Source: Siphonodentalium dalli
Lineage: Eukaryota > Mollusca > Scaphopoda > Gadilida > Siphonodentaliidae
Assembly (NCBI GenBank): GCA_032622095.1
Contig: CP136068.1
Location: 47,672,443 to 47,736,442 of the forward strand
DNA length: 64,000 bases
Reading direction: 5' to 3'
In this document: positions 1 to 10,869 of the stretch, in pieces
Layout of the letters: every line of letters begins with the position of its first letter
How positions within the stretch are numbered: position 1 is the stretch's first letter
Position numbers and translations under genes: made by a program
The notes under the pieces: model-generated
What the model was told of the DNA's origin: nothing
The model's input: only the letters and a program-made list of their open reading frames with translations
Databases searched by the model: none

Positions 1-3000
1 GTTTTACAAACGGTATATTGTATCGGCGGTATAACGTTGACGGTATGATACCGTTGGTTTTCCGTTATTACAGTGTGTGTTCGCAACTAAAGATTACCTC
101 GGGTAATAGGAAATTGCTCCCTCAAAGTTGTTGCCGCTATTGACGTTGGCAGGACCTAATAGTCCGAACATGTACAAAACATCCATAGAACGCAGTCACG
201 AGATTATAAGACAAATTGAAATATATGGTAACTCGTTTAGTCACCCTCCAACCAACAAAAGCTAATAGTTGAACTGCAGATCAACACACTAGAGTCAATG
301 TTTGAAGGAATTTGACATCGAACATTGCAACCACTCTGGAACATATATATATATATATATAACACTCACCACCCCAATGAAGTGTTGCCAATTCACAGCA
401 TAGTGTCATTGGGCTCGGCGTGTGGCGTTAAGTTCGGGCTTGTAAGGGGTCTGATCAATATAAAATAAGTACACTGTCAGTAAAATGCCCGTCGTTTTAA
501 CGATGTCATACCGCGAAACATCACTGCCAACCTTGGACCGTTATACATACGGTCAGGCTGTAGCATGTTCCACGGTACAAAACCGTTAAAGTAGCAGGCA
601 GACTGTAACCAGTAACTGTCAGACCTTTGTATTTTTTACGGTTCAATGCCGTTTAAGTAATATCAAGACAATACTAGTAATGGTATTTGTAATGGGTCAA
701 CACCAATGTTTTGCTCTTAATTTGCTAATTTACCATAGAATTAGCCAAGTTCCCGTGGTAACAAAATGATTTCCCGGTAGGTATTACGATTCATGTTTTA
801 GGATTGTTGAAATGAGTATTATTCGTAACATATTAGTTCTTATATTACGAGCATAGTTTTTATGAATCTTAAATCCTCAATGCATATAGTAACAGAAAAT
901 ACTTATGAAACTTTGAACGTTGAAGATAATCAAATTTGTTATTTACCTCGTGGAGTTTAATGCGGAAAAGGCTGTGCGCGCGTGACGTGTTAAACTTTCA
1001 CTGTCTACTGTATACATAATGGCTGTAAATAAAACACGATAGCAGCTGAAAAGCCGACCCATCAGTTACGAGCAATACTAATGTCAACCATTCTAAAAGA
1101 TATAAATCGGGCAAGCCCTTTTAAGACATACAGGAATAAAGCTACATGTATCACAGTTAAAACTCAAATTTATGTACATGTAAAAGTAAAATATCTTAAT
1201 AGCATACATGTCCTTTTTGTTAACATGTAAGGCGTGAAATTGTTTTTAATTTTTGATTGTGAAATATACTCAACAATCACCAACAGATTAGTGGTCTGTG
1301 CCCCATGTTCCTACATTGTTTTAACAGGTGAATGTGTACATCGCGACAATATATCAGTAACATTCACAGCTAGTTGGGATTGAAACCTTCATGACAATAG
1401 CAGATCCCGTGATAATTGTGCGAGATGACTTGGTGACAACGTTCTCCTATAGTCGCACATCTTTAAATGAAATTTGATAGCACAATGCATCCAACTGTGT
1501 ATAGTGAATTAGTATCACGACATGTTGTATCCATATCAGTGAGTCAGCCAACGATTGTACGATAAGAACATTCTAAACAATATTGGACTACCGGTCTGTA
1601 AATTGTTGTAATAACTGTGCGATAACATGGCGATTGACGACAATTTATCATATCCACAAGTTTCAATGAAAATTGATGAACATTGGATGAACCGATCCAT
1701 GTAATTGTAATAGTTGGAATTGGAATACTTGGAATTGTATAGCTTTGTGATCATCCGTCTCTGAGCGGCGTCAGTTCGTTTGTTACAGTTGTTGTTGTTG
1801 TTGTTGACATCGACGCTCTTGCGTATATCCTCTTGATTGGCTTTAAAACAATCAGAACACTGTCAACTGGGAGTGGATTTAGCATATCAAGTTCAAAAGC
1901 TGACAAAACTGTCAACATTCTAATAGCTTAAGTTAAGCTATGATGTTGTTGTTGATATTATTGTCACTAGTGGTTGACATCGAAGCTCTATAGAATTATT
2001 CTAGTGCTTGCTTCTTCTTGTGTCAGAAATGTATCTGTGTTTTGATAGTCACAGCACTGTCCATTTCAACATCAGCTCTGAGTCGAATGAAGACAAGCCA
2101 GGGCCAACTGCTCCGTCTCATCGAAGACGAACTGGAACACAACCCAGCAGTCAAAATTTAGCGAGAAATGTCAATGATTAAGCCGGTTTTCGAAGATTTA
2201 GAACCTGTCTGTTTCATGCAGTAATCTCAGTGAGACAGCCTTAATATTAGTCCACCACTATATAGCTCACATTTTCACCAAAGAACAGTTTTACAGCGGC
2301 CACGATCAGATTTGACAGAATGACAAAACAAGAATTCGTGAGTGATAAATCACCGGTAGCTGAGAATAACGTAATTTAATTACGGACGCAAGACAAGCCG
2401 GGTATCGGAATGCGTTGCACACAATGAACATACCCGATCATTGCACTGAATAAAGACAATTAATAAATATAAATTAAATATCAACAAAGTGATATTCAGT
2501 CGTTGCCGTATATAATTTGGTCGCCGATAAAGATGCTGTTGAAATTTGACGGGATGAACTTGGAATCACGAACAATGTTATAACTTGGACCATTTTCAGG
2601 TATAGGACCGTCGTATAACTCAGTTACAGTCATTTGTTTACACCTGCCATTTATGTCAAATATAAACAATTCGTTATGTGACCTATTCCAAAGATAATGG
2701 TTCAGCATAAATGTGCAATACAGTACCTTCTACCTCACAGGTTGGCCAAAGTGCTGGGAATTGTGCATTGCTAACAAAGATAAGATACATTTTAAGGCTT
2801 AGGTAAACTATATATATGTGGAACGTTTAATAGTAATACGTTTATTCTCTGATCAAAAGATCTTGAGATACAAGTAGAAGATATATACAAAAGATTGAGA
2901 ATGTTGTAGTATATGTACCCATCATCATCATTATCAACATCATGGTAGTCGTTTTCGTCGTCTTCGTCGTCCAGACATCATCACCGTAACCTCGTCATCA

Positions 3001-3129
3001 GTATCACCGTCTTCGTTGTCATCACGTTATCGTCTTCGTCTACTCGTCGTCACAATCGCCAGTATCATTATCATCATTATCTCCAACAACAACAACAACA
3101 ACAACAACCACAGCAACAACAAACTGCAT
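1..3129. other. Non-coding stretch, no supported gene
   Basis: Intergenic or 5' intronic DNA of the receptor gene. No exon with convincing splice sites and domain content was found. It holds simple repeats: a short AT run near 346-361, a TTG run near 1785-1806, and a CAT/GTC/CAA-rich region from about 2926 to 3121. The missing first half of the first Ig domain and the signal peptide may lie here or further upstream, but I could not identify them. Confidence 0.5.
2926..3121. repeat. Degenerate trinucleotide simple repeat (CAT/GTC/CAA)
   Basis: Mixed runs of CAT, GTC/TCG and finally CAA triplets. The CAA block at about 3085-3121 abuts the 3' end of the minus-strand LINE, so it could be that element's microsatellite-like 3' tail, as CR1/L2-type elements often end in short tandem repeats. 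This is an inference. Confidence 0.6.
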
Positions 3130-3246
3130 ATTATTCAATATAATTTAACTTAAGGTTTATCAGTCGGATGAATGAACATAGTCTGCGCAGGCAATCCACA
3201 TCTTCCAAATTCAGAATGTCATCTAACATATCAATAGTTGCATGTT

Positions 3247-3837
3247 CTATGCTGGTATATTTGTTAGGCAAGAAGCGATGTCTGGCATCACAGCGCATTC
3301 TAATAAATATTGCAGTTCATCTCCGATATGTCTTTTAGTGCACAGCGGACATAGTCTATGGAATAAGTTGGTGTCATTACATCGACTTTTCTCTATTAGC
3401 AAGCGATGATTACAAGTACGGAATTTACAAGGAGTTATTACGTTCCTAGTATCCAAATGGTCCAAGTATTTTTCGAAATGTATATCATGTTTGAATATTT
3501 TATAAGTACTGCCTCGACAAGAGTTTTCAATGTTCGATAACCAGATGCCACGGAATTGACTATTCAGACTACATTTAAAATAAAGTGACATTTGTTCTGA
3601 GCAAGTGATATATCCCACATTTAACAGTTGAATCTGTCCAGATTTTGTCAGAATATCTTTCACGTTCTCTATCCATTTGAACTTTACGGGCACAGCTTCA
3701 CAAACCTTAAGGGCCAATTGATACAAAATATCACATAATCGACCTTGGTTCATATTCATAACTTTTATCCAGTATTTCACAATTCGCAGGTTGACTGTGT
3801 ACTCTATTGGCAGTCTGCCGCTCTCACCATATAACAT
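3247..3837 (-). pseudogene. LINE ORF2 C-terminus with Cys/His motif
   Basis: A 196-residue frame downstream of the RT thumb. It carries FRTCNHRLLIEKSRC and RLCPLCTKRHIGDELQYLLEC, the conserved C-terminal cysteine/histidine motif of CR1/L2/Jockey-type ORF2 proteins. The upstream junction to the YADD frame is frameshifted near 3840-3887. Confidence 0.85.
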
Positions 3838-3886
3838 ATAATTTTGGGTGGATGATTTAAGATGGAGAACATATTTCAGAAATTTT

Positions 3887-5065
3887 CTATGGATTTTTCA
3901 AAAATCTCATTATTTCCTGGCCCCCACAACAGTACAACATAATCGGTAAAACTTGTGCATCAAACAATTCGAACATGTTTTTAACTGATACACAGTGAAT
4001 TCTCGACTGAGAAATGATAGAATACATTGCTTTATTTGCTTTATTTGCCAGAGTCTTATTTGCAGTACTGTATGAACCTGATTTAGTATGTACAATACCA
4101 AGATAGTTAAAATTCTTTACTACTTCAATTTCTATACCGTTATATAAAAATGCTCTATTCTTTGGCAAGCTTTTTTTGGATATCAACAGTATTTTCGTTT
4201 TCTCGATATTGACATGCAATTTCCATTTTTTGCAATACCTGTGAAAACTGTTCAGTGCATTCTGCAATTTTAATGGCGTTTCAGTCATGAGAACGGTGTC
4301 GTCTGCGTACAAAATAATGAATAATTTGACGTACATCTTCAAGTAAGTATCAATATCTCGTGACATTTTAATTAGTCCTCCACCACCTTCTGACTAGAGA
4401 AAATCTTCTAGATCGTTCAGATAAAGCGAGATAGGTTCACCTTGTCTTACCCCAGATAAGCATGGGAAACAATCGGATGTTTGATCGCCCAATCTAACTT
4501 TCGACTTAATGTTAGTGTACATGTTTTTTTTAAATTGTGAGCAATTTACCATTTATGTTAATACTCGAAAGTTTGTACCAAAGTCCATGTCTCCATACCT
4601 TGTCGAATGCTTTCTCGAAGTCTATAAAAGCGCAATACAAATTCCTATTGAACGCCTTTGTGATTTCCGATAATAAGTGTAAAACAAACATGTTATCAGT
4701 CGTGGAGTAGCCTTTTCTGAAACCTGGCTGGTTCTCATGGATAACTTCATTTTCTTCAATATAAGAATATAATCTATTTGATAAAATCTTTGTAAATAGT
4801 TTCCCTAAGCAGCTCAAAGGGGTAATGAGTCTATAATTCTTTGGATTTCCCTTATCACCTTTATTCTTATAAAGCGGGATGATAGTTCCGATACCCCATA
4901 TCTCTGGAACACAACCTGATTCAAAAACTAAATTAAATGTATTACAATAAATATCTATGAGGGCATCAGAGGATGCCTTGATATATTCATTGAGACTTCC
5001 ATCTTCGCCTGGGGATTTCTTATTTTTTAAACTCGTAATAGCGGTCGTTACTTCTTCTCAAGTTA
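3887..5065 (-). pseudogene. LINE ORF2, reverse transcriptase domain (broken)
   Basis: From about 5065 to 4530 the minus strand reads an RT N-terminus: LKNKKSPGEDG, NYRLITPLSCLGKLF, QPGFRKGYSTTDN, and the catalytic AFIDFEKAFDKVWR. An in-frame stop lies just upstream near 5060. After a frame break, GVRQGEPISLYL (motif B) is readable at about 4410-4450. Then the 3887-4366 frame carries LFIILYADDTVLM (the YADD catalytic motif C) and FNYLGI (thumb). All core RT motifs are present but in at least three frames. Confidence 0.92.
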
Positions 5066-5416
5066 TCGGTCTATTTAATTGATCGTTCGTATTGATTACC
5101 TCATTGTTCATATATAAGTCTCCAGTAATTGTTTCAGAATTTAGTACTCGAAAATGTTCTTCCCGTGAATATATTTTTATTACGTTGTGCGTGTTTTTAT
5201 CTTGTTTATTAAGTATGGACCAAAATTTTCTCGAATTTTATTTTTTAAGTTCGAAATTTCAATCGTGATATTTTCTCTATGCAATGTTATTGCATTGTCC
5301 ATTGCGTGTTTGTATTTAATAGACATTTCGCGTACAATTCGTCGTGTGCTGTCGTTTTGCTGTTGCTTATGACATCACACGGCTTTACGATATTCTGTGC
5401 GCACTTTGTGGCATAT

Positions 5417-6475
5417 TTAATTAAACCAAGGTTTATTTTCATTTCTTCGTTTTTTTGGCTTTCTAATGTTATGCCCAAATGTGTCGTACGACGACTTAAT
5501 GAGTATATGAGATATCCTGCCAACTATTTCATTTACTTGTATATGACTAGCGGTAGAGGGGGGACAACTATTTAACAAACATCGCTGTTCAGAAATTTCT
5601 ACCGGGTCCATGTTCCATATATACTCAGTTGATTTTGAGGAATCCCATTTAGGGGTAGAAATATTATAAAATTTGTCCTCTCGTTTATCAGTAGGGGTAT
5701 TTATATGCACTGATATTTTGGTTGAGATACGTTTGTGTACATCTGAGAATAATTTATTTGTCTCACCAACTGCGAAATCTAAGATCAGAGGCAATGAATT
5801 TAAAGAACAATTCATGTAGTCCACAACGGAGAGGTCGCGACAAGTATAAGTTCCTATTTCTCGGTCAGTTCCTAATCGTCCGTTTAAAATTACTAGTTTA
5901 TTGTTATGACAAACAGTCAGTAATTCGCGACCAAAATTATTAGTCACTCTGTCCATACTATGTCTCTTTGGGGGTAGACCACACTCCTCGAGCACTGCTT
6001 CGGTAGTCATATCACTGTAGTATGTAACAATATAATTTTCTTCATCGGGAATGTAGTCTAAATTCTGAGACGTACGAGCATTAAAATCACCAGTTATAAA
6101 AATGTTATCATACAGTTCCCTTGTCTGCAATATATCCCCATCAAGATCACTAATTGCTGAATTTGATGAATATTTAGTACCTTCTGGAGGGACATAGACT
6201 TCTCCCAAAATAATTTTAATATCGTGCTGACATATTTGCAACTAATGAATGTATGGACAATTTGTATGCAATATGCGCGTTGATGCATCTAGTTCAGAAT
6301 TTACGCCAATAATAATACCGCCAGATTTGACACGCGACAGTTTTGTTCGATTTTTCATATGCAAAATAAAGCCCGGAAGAAAAAGTTGGTCACAATCATC
6401 TGTCTTTGTCTCTGACAGGCAGAGAATATCGTGATTCAGACACCATTCTTGGAATTCATGATCAGGGTAATTCAA
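5417..6475 (-). pseudogene. LINE ORF2, AP-type endonuclease domain (broken)
   Basis: The frames 6242-6475 and 5417-6241 together form an exonuclease/endonuclease/phosphatase-type domain. Visible motifs are LCLSETK (block with the catalytic Glu), SGGIIIGV, FITGDFNAR (the GDFN block), and SVVDYM followed by LFSDVHKRI, where the usual SDH is altered to SD-V-H. The enzyme nicks target DNA for target-primed reverse transcription. The two frames are nearly adjacent but shifted relative to each other. The C-terminal part ends in KPWFN, the linker before the RT. Confidence 0.88.
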
Positions 6476-7574
6476 ACATTTAAAGCTAGTACTGTAATGT
6501 CATGATCACCATCACTATTTTCAAAATCATCATCATAATCACTACCATTATCCACAACTAAATCATCATCACCATCATCTTCATCGTCATCACCATCACA
6601 ATCACCACCACCACCACCATCACCATCATCATCATCATCATCATCATCATCATTATCATCACTTTCTCCTATGAATTGGGTGCACTCGGTGTGCCCCTTT
6701 AAAGACCTTGATATAATTGGTAGAAATGCGACATTGTTTGGTAAATTTAAAATTCGATCCCTGGTATCGTTATAAATATTATATTCGTCATCTAAATGGC
6801 ATGTCGGTAAGCATGTATGTAAAGAGCGTCCGCTAGCTCCATCGGATATTTTAAAATTGATCGCATCATCGAGCATCTTTCACGAATGAGCACTCTGTTG
6901 GTGTGCGTATTCTGAGTTACGGTCTCTTAAGAAATGAGTGACATCGTCGCGTTCATTGGAGTGTTCATTAGTGTATGCCGGAATACAACCACCTGACAAA
7001 TAAGGGACCTCATCGCATCACTTCGGTTAACATTAGTTCCGGTGTGTAAATCATATGGTAAAGCTGCTAAATAATCGGACCAAGGGCGATCATCGAAACC
7101 TACACAAGCAGTTCCGTTATTATCAAGTCCGTAACAACCTCGCGGCACACATTGTGATTTCAGCGTTTGATTGGTAATCGTCATACTTTTTACAAATGCG
7201 TCGTTGCGGCTTTGTCGAGTATTGTGTAACAGAGACGGTCATTTTGTATTTCTCCCCACTCTTTGCCCACGAATACATTGAACACAATCATTTATCAATG
7301 CGCAATCGTGTATGACACAGTGATCATCACTCAAGTCACCACTTCTATCACTAACTGTATAACAATTGGGGGTGTTATTAACAAATACGTGTTGCGCTAA
7401 TTCCGTATCACCACGCAGACGGGCTGAGTGACCACGTGTCCCATGGACAGGTGTTTGTAAACAGTCATGGCTTAGAAAACACGTGGGTTCAAGTTGTGAA
7501 TTGTTAATATTTTCAGTAGGGGTTTGCGATGCATTAACTTGGAGTTCTATAATATGTTGACCATGGTACGTCAT
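6472..7574 (-). pseudogene. LINE spacer between ORF1 and endonuclease, with expanded Asp codons
   Basis: Three broken frames (7239-7574, 6927-7184, 6472-6876) with no recognised domain connect the esterase region to the endonuclease. The last one contains a long Asp/Gly-rich stretch encoded by a GAT-type triplet expansion (plus-strand CAT run, about 6504-6662). The frame then ends in a hydrophobic peptide typical of the start of LINE ORF2. Probably the ORF1 C-terminus and ORF1/ORF2 junction. Confidence 0.45.
6504..6662. repeat. CAT/CAC triplet repeat inside the LINE
   Basis: A run of CAT, CAC and TCA triplets, purest at about 6622-6654. On the minus strand it reads as Asp/Gly codons just ahead of the endonuclease domain. 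Confidence 0.85.
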
Positions 7575-7732
7575 TTTATTTTGTAATTGGTCAAATGATT
7601 GCTCAATTGCAATTATAATTTGATCAGAATCGACATGATTGGCGAATTTATGATTGTGTGCATGTATTTACGAGTTTCGAGAAGAAAATAAATTGGAGGG
7701 TGAGGGGTTGTTTACATGTGGGTAATGTGTTT

Positions 7733-8454
7733 TCATTTTGGCGTTTTATCATCACGCACCCTCCTGAGTGGGTTTCCCATTGGTTCACAGTCATCGTCAT
7801 CTGGGATATATCTGTTTAGAACATCAGATAACTTCTCGGATCCCTTGGGGCTGAAGTGAACATCAGAGCTGTCGCTTTCCTTAAACAAAGTTTTCACAAT
7901 ATTTCCATCCTTCGTGAACATGGGATCATTGTCAACGAAAGTGTGTTTATTGTATTTGTCGCAGAATATACTGATGTGAGCGTTTACGTCAGCAGCAGCA
8001 GAATTATTTCTTGGTGGTATGCTGCACATAGCTATATTGGCATTGGCAAATGTCTCAGAGAGTTTCTGGTAAGCTAGATGAAACCACATGATGATTCGCG
8101 AAACACTAGCATTGGTATTTGTCAAGTCATTTGTTCCCAGATGAAGAGTGATGTGAACGATTTTGTCAGTATCAACGTCACGGTATGACTTGGCCTTCCC
8201 ATCAGCTTATCAATTTGTTCATATCAGGCTCCAGATATGTGCAGCACCCGACCATTCGCCCTGTCAATCTTAATATATCTGCAGTTACTTGCACCGAATA
8301 TCAAAGTATCGATAATAGGCGGGCGTGTTTCGTTTCTGTCACTCTGTTTGTCCGATGTTTGTTTTGGCTTTGTCTCGTGAACCTGATTTGTGTTTTTGAG
8401 ATTGGTGGGCGGAGCCTGTGGTTTATTCACATTATCATCGGTCGAATTATTCAT
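7733..8454 (-). pseudogene. LINE ORF1, SGNH-hydrolase (esterase-like) domain (broken)
   Basis: Two pieces in different frames carry the SGNH/GDSL blocks: IFGASN (nucleophile-type block I) near 8300, LGTNDLTNT (block III, G-x-N-D) near 8135, and DVHFSPKG (block V, D-x-x-H) near 7830. Esterase domains of this family are known in ORF1 of CR1-group LINEs, where their role is unsettled. A frameshift or stop near 8130-8220 separates block I from blocks III and V, so no intact enzyme is encoded. Confidence 0.75.
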
Positions 8455-9199
8455 GAAGTTGGCACGTCTGTCATCAGAATATCGCGAGATTGTTGTTGCT
8501 GTGGGCAGGGATTGTCAGATGCCAGCATTGCAGCACACGTTACTGAACCTGTCTTGTGTCCTTCACCTTTGCATTTACGGCAAACTACTTGATTAGTGCA
8601 CTGTCTAGTGGTATTTGAGTTCTGAAGGCAATTTCCACACCTACGATTGGCTGATTTCCTCTCTTCACAAATAACTGTGGGAACGTGTGGGTTCTCACAA
8701 TACGTGCAATGTATCTGGGTCATGTCGGAGAATACACCCAATGCATAGCCATACACATGAAAAGTATTTGGAATTTCGGTACAGTCTTTTATTTGTATAA
8801 ATCTGGTACCATTGTCGATTGAATATTGCCTGACTTTTCCATTTCTTACTGTTCCATTTACCACATCGCCATACTGGGTAAGCTGCTCAACGATGGCGGA
8901 ATCAGCCAATTCAAATTGGGCGTCTGTAATGGTGACCACAGTGACTTTGTTTTCTACATCAAATGGCCTGACACAGTTTCCAAAAAAATTCAGTCCCATT
9001 TCCATGAGATCAGATTTTGTTTCACTATTACCCACGGTGATGAAACAGTTCTCCATAGTAATTTGAATTGCTTGCACGTTGTCCAACTGAATAATTCGTT
9101 CTCAACACTCCGAGCTACTTCCGTCTCGTTAATCCGTCCGAACATTCTAGTGTCGAAGCCAACTGTCAAATCGCGGTTTAATTTGAAATCCATTGTCAT
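8451..9199 (-). pseudogene. LINE ORF1, N-terminal part with CCHC zinc knuckles (broken)
   Basis: Two overlapping frames (start near 9199, then the 211-residue frame from 9086) together give the N-terminal half of ORF1, so a frameshift separates them. The long frame ends in a cysteine-rich block: CTYC, CGNC followed by a spaced Cys, and CRKCKGEGHKTGSVTC, which has CCHC-like C-x2-C-x4-H spacing. Zinc knuckles in LINE ORF1 proteins bind nucleic acid and help form the RNP. The SGNH region follows directly downstream on the minus strand. Confidence 0.75.
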
Positions 9200-9360
9200 T
9201 GTGAATACAACTGGTATTTAGAATAACTTGGAATAACTATCACAGTAACAACTTCATATAGAGAGTCCAGAATAATATTCAAATAGGTAAATTAGATCGT
9301 AATATCCACCGGAGAAATCAAATATCGCGTTTAGTCGCCATCTTAACCGGAAGTTTAACC

Positions 9361-9667
9361 GACTAGAACAACAACTCTTTAGTTGGGGTAGCAATTCCTA
9401 GGATTTGTATTTGCATTATGGAGTCACTATAAGTCTATTTATTATAATAAACTCGCTTGGTGTATTGTTCAATACCATTCGGAAATGTTCACATAATAAG
9501 TTCGTGAGTCATAGGGCGTTTGTTGAACTTATTACCTAAACTATTCCCACAAAAGAATAGAACTACTTCTGCACTTGATCAGTCGTCGGATTTCATTACC
9601 TGAAAATTCACCAGATAATAATAGGTTATTATAATGTTTTAATACGAGAATTTGACCATATTTGCAG
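9361..9667. other. Intronic sequence before the first recognised receptor exon
   Basis: AT-rich, no gene seen. It ends in the acceptor of the exon beginning at 9668 (ATATTTGCAG). Confidence 0.5.
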
Positions 9668-9813
9668 TGCGGGGACAAAAACAATATCATTGGATTGGTA
9701 CAGCATGAGACAGACCCTCTACACCCGCAGCACTGCCTTATCTCTTGAGGGCCAGTTTACATGCCGGGCAACCAATGCAAACGGGGCCAGGGAAGTTTCA
9801 TTTGCAATAACAG
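9668..9813 (+). CDS. RTK exon: second half of Ig-like domain A
   Basis: After the acceptor TTTGCAG the frame (entry phase 2, exit phase 1) reads LDWYSMRQ, then SLEGQFTCRATNANGARE and FAIT up to the donor ACAG|GTAAGT. The FTCRATNANG segment is the canonical C-strand-to-F-strand cysteine region of an I-set Ig domain. The exit phase 1 matches all other Ig outer boundaries in this gene. The exon with the first half of this domain is not visible upstream; the LINE insertion at 3130-9360 may lie in the intron between them. Confidence 0.85.
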
Positions 9814-9930
9814 GTAAGTTGAAATAATTTGTTTTTCAATTCGTGCCAGATGGATCACACCACACCATGCTGTGTCATTGCCATCTAAACATTTTGATTG
9901 GACCAAACTCAACATAGGAAAGCACAGTTC

Positions 9931-10113
9931 GTCTCATTGTATGGTTTGGTTTTGTTTATCGGTATATATTGTCTGGTCAGTATCTCTGCGGTACCTTGAC
10001 ATTGTTCGATATACGAATGGACGTCTCATTGTATGGTATGGTTTCGTTTATCGGTATATATTGTCTGGTCAGTATCTATGCGGTACCTTGACATTGTTCG
10101 ATATACGAATGGG
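9931..10113. repeat. Two-copy direct tandem duplication, about 92 bp
   Basis: The segment starting GTCTCATTGTATGG at 9931 is repeated from 10023 with only a few substitutions, ending in GATATACGAATGG in both copies. Confidence 0.9.
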
Positions 10114-10679
10114 CGATAGACCGCGAAAATGGTTAATGTCGTTGATTAGGCCCATTGTTTTTGCTGAAAATATATGATGCGTTGTGCATCATTTTATCTT
10201 GAGAATTACACTTTGAACCATGTTTAAGGTGTGGTTCTTGTTGGCAACAAGACCAATTGGACGTCCTCGAATAATTATAATTTCACAAAACAAGTAAATC
10301 ACCAGCATGTTATATTGTTACGCTATATATGTGTCAGAACTTTAATTTATATTTTTGTTACATGATTTAACATCATACCACATATATTACAATGCATAAT
10401 AAACAGCCATAAATATTTCGGCCCAACACTTTTGTATACAGTCAATGACCATTTATTCAACTTGTCACTGTGTTAAAGGTAGCGTCCGTATTACATATTT
10501 AAGATATGGACCTGTTCTCATTCTAATTTTTCATCGATCGACAGGCATGACATGTACATTTTCAAGCGCTTACATACACTTTATGTGTGGCTTTCCTCTT
10601 AAATGTGAATAGTTTTGAACTTTCAAGAGAAATAAAGTCATCTCATAATCTTCAATGTATGCTACATCTACCATGGACA

Positions 10680-10869
10680 TACAGTAATGCTCTAATTAAT
10701 CGACTTCTTAACCACAGCAGAATTATGGGTAACTTTTCAGGATTTAGTCGGAAATATGGCTTTTTGCCATTCATCAATGGCAACGAGCCATATTTCCGAC
10801 TAAATCCTGAAAAGTTACCAATAATGCTGCTGTGGTTAAGAAGTCGATTAATTAGAGCATTACAGTATG
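10680..10869. mobile_element. Foldback (MITE-like) inverted repeat, about 190 bp
   Basis: The left arm, from CAGTAATGCTCTAATTAATC, is repeated inverted and ends in GAGCATTACAGT. The arms are about 85-90 bp with few mismatches and meet around a short loop near 10765-10785. The open frames on both strands here only mirror each other and are not genes. Confidence 0.85.

Larger units (their letters stand above)
3130..9360 (-). mobile_element. Decayed non-LTR retrotransposon (CR1/L2-like LINE) with esterase-bearing ORF1
   Basis: On the minus strand, in order, are a CCHC zinc-knuckle region, an SGNH-hydrolase (esterase) region, an AP-type endonuclease, a reverse transcriptase, and a C-terminal cysteine/histidine-rich tail. 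This is the layout of an APE-type LINE with two ORFs. The frame is broken several times by stops and frameshifts, so the copy is inactive. It lies upstream of the first recognised exon of the receptor gene, in opposite orientation. The 5' end near 9360 is estimated from the loss of recognisable coding, and the 3' end from the CAA/TTG tract. CR1/L2 affiliation rests on the esterase domain in ORF1 and RT motif style, and was not tested by phylogeny. Confidence 0.85.

Noticed and set aside
1260-1334. Possible Ig exon end before AACAG|GTGAAT (reading VVCAPCSYIVLT)
   Set aside because: The upstream frame is not Ig-like, there is no D-x-G-x-Y-x-C signature, and no clear acceptor.
2496-2708. Minus-strand 70-codon frame, vaguely hemopexin-repeat-like (FNSIFIGDQIIYG)
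   Set aside because: Only weak resemblance to one repeat, no neighbouring repeats and no splice context.
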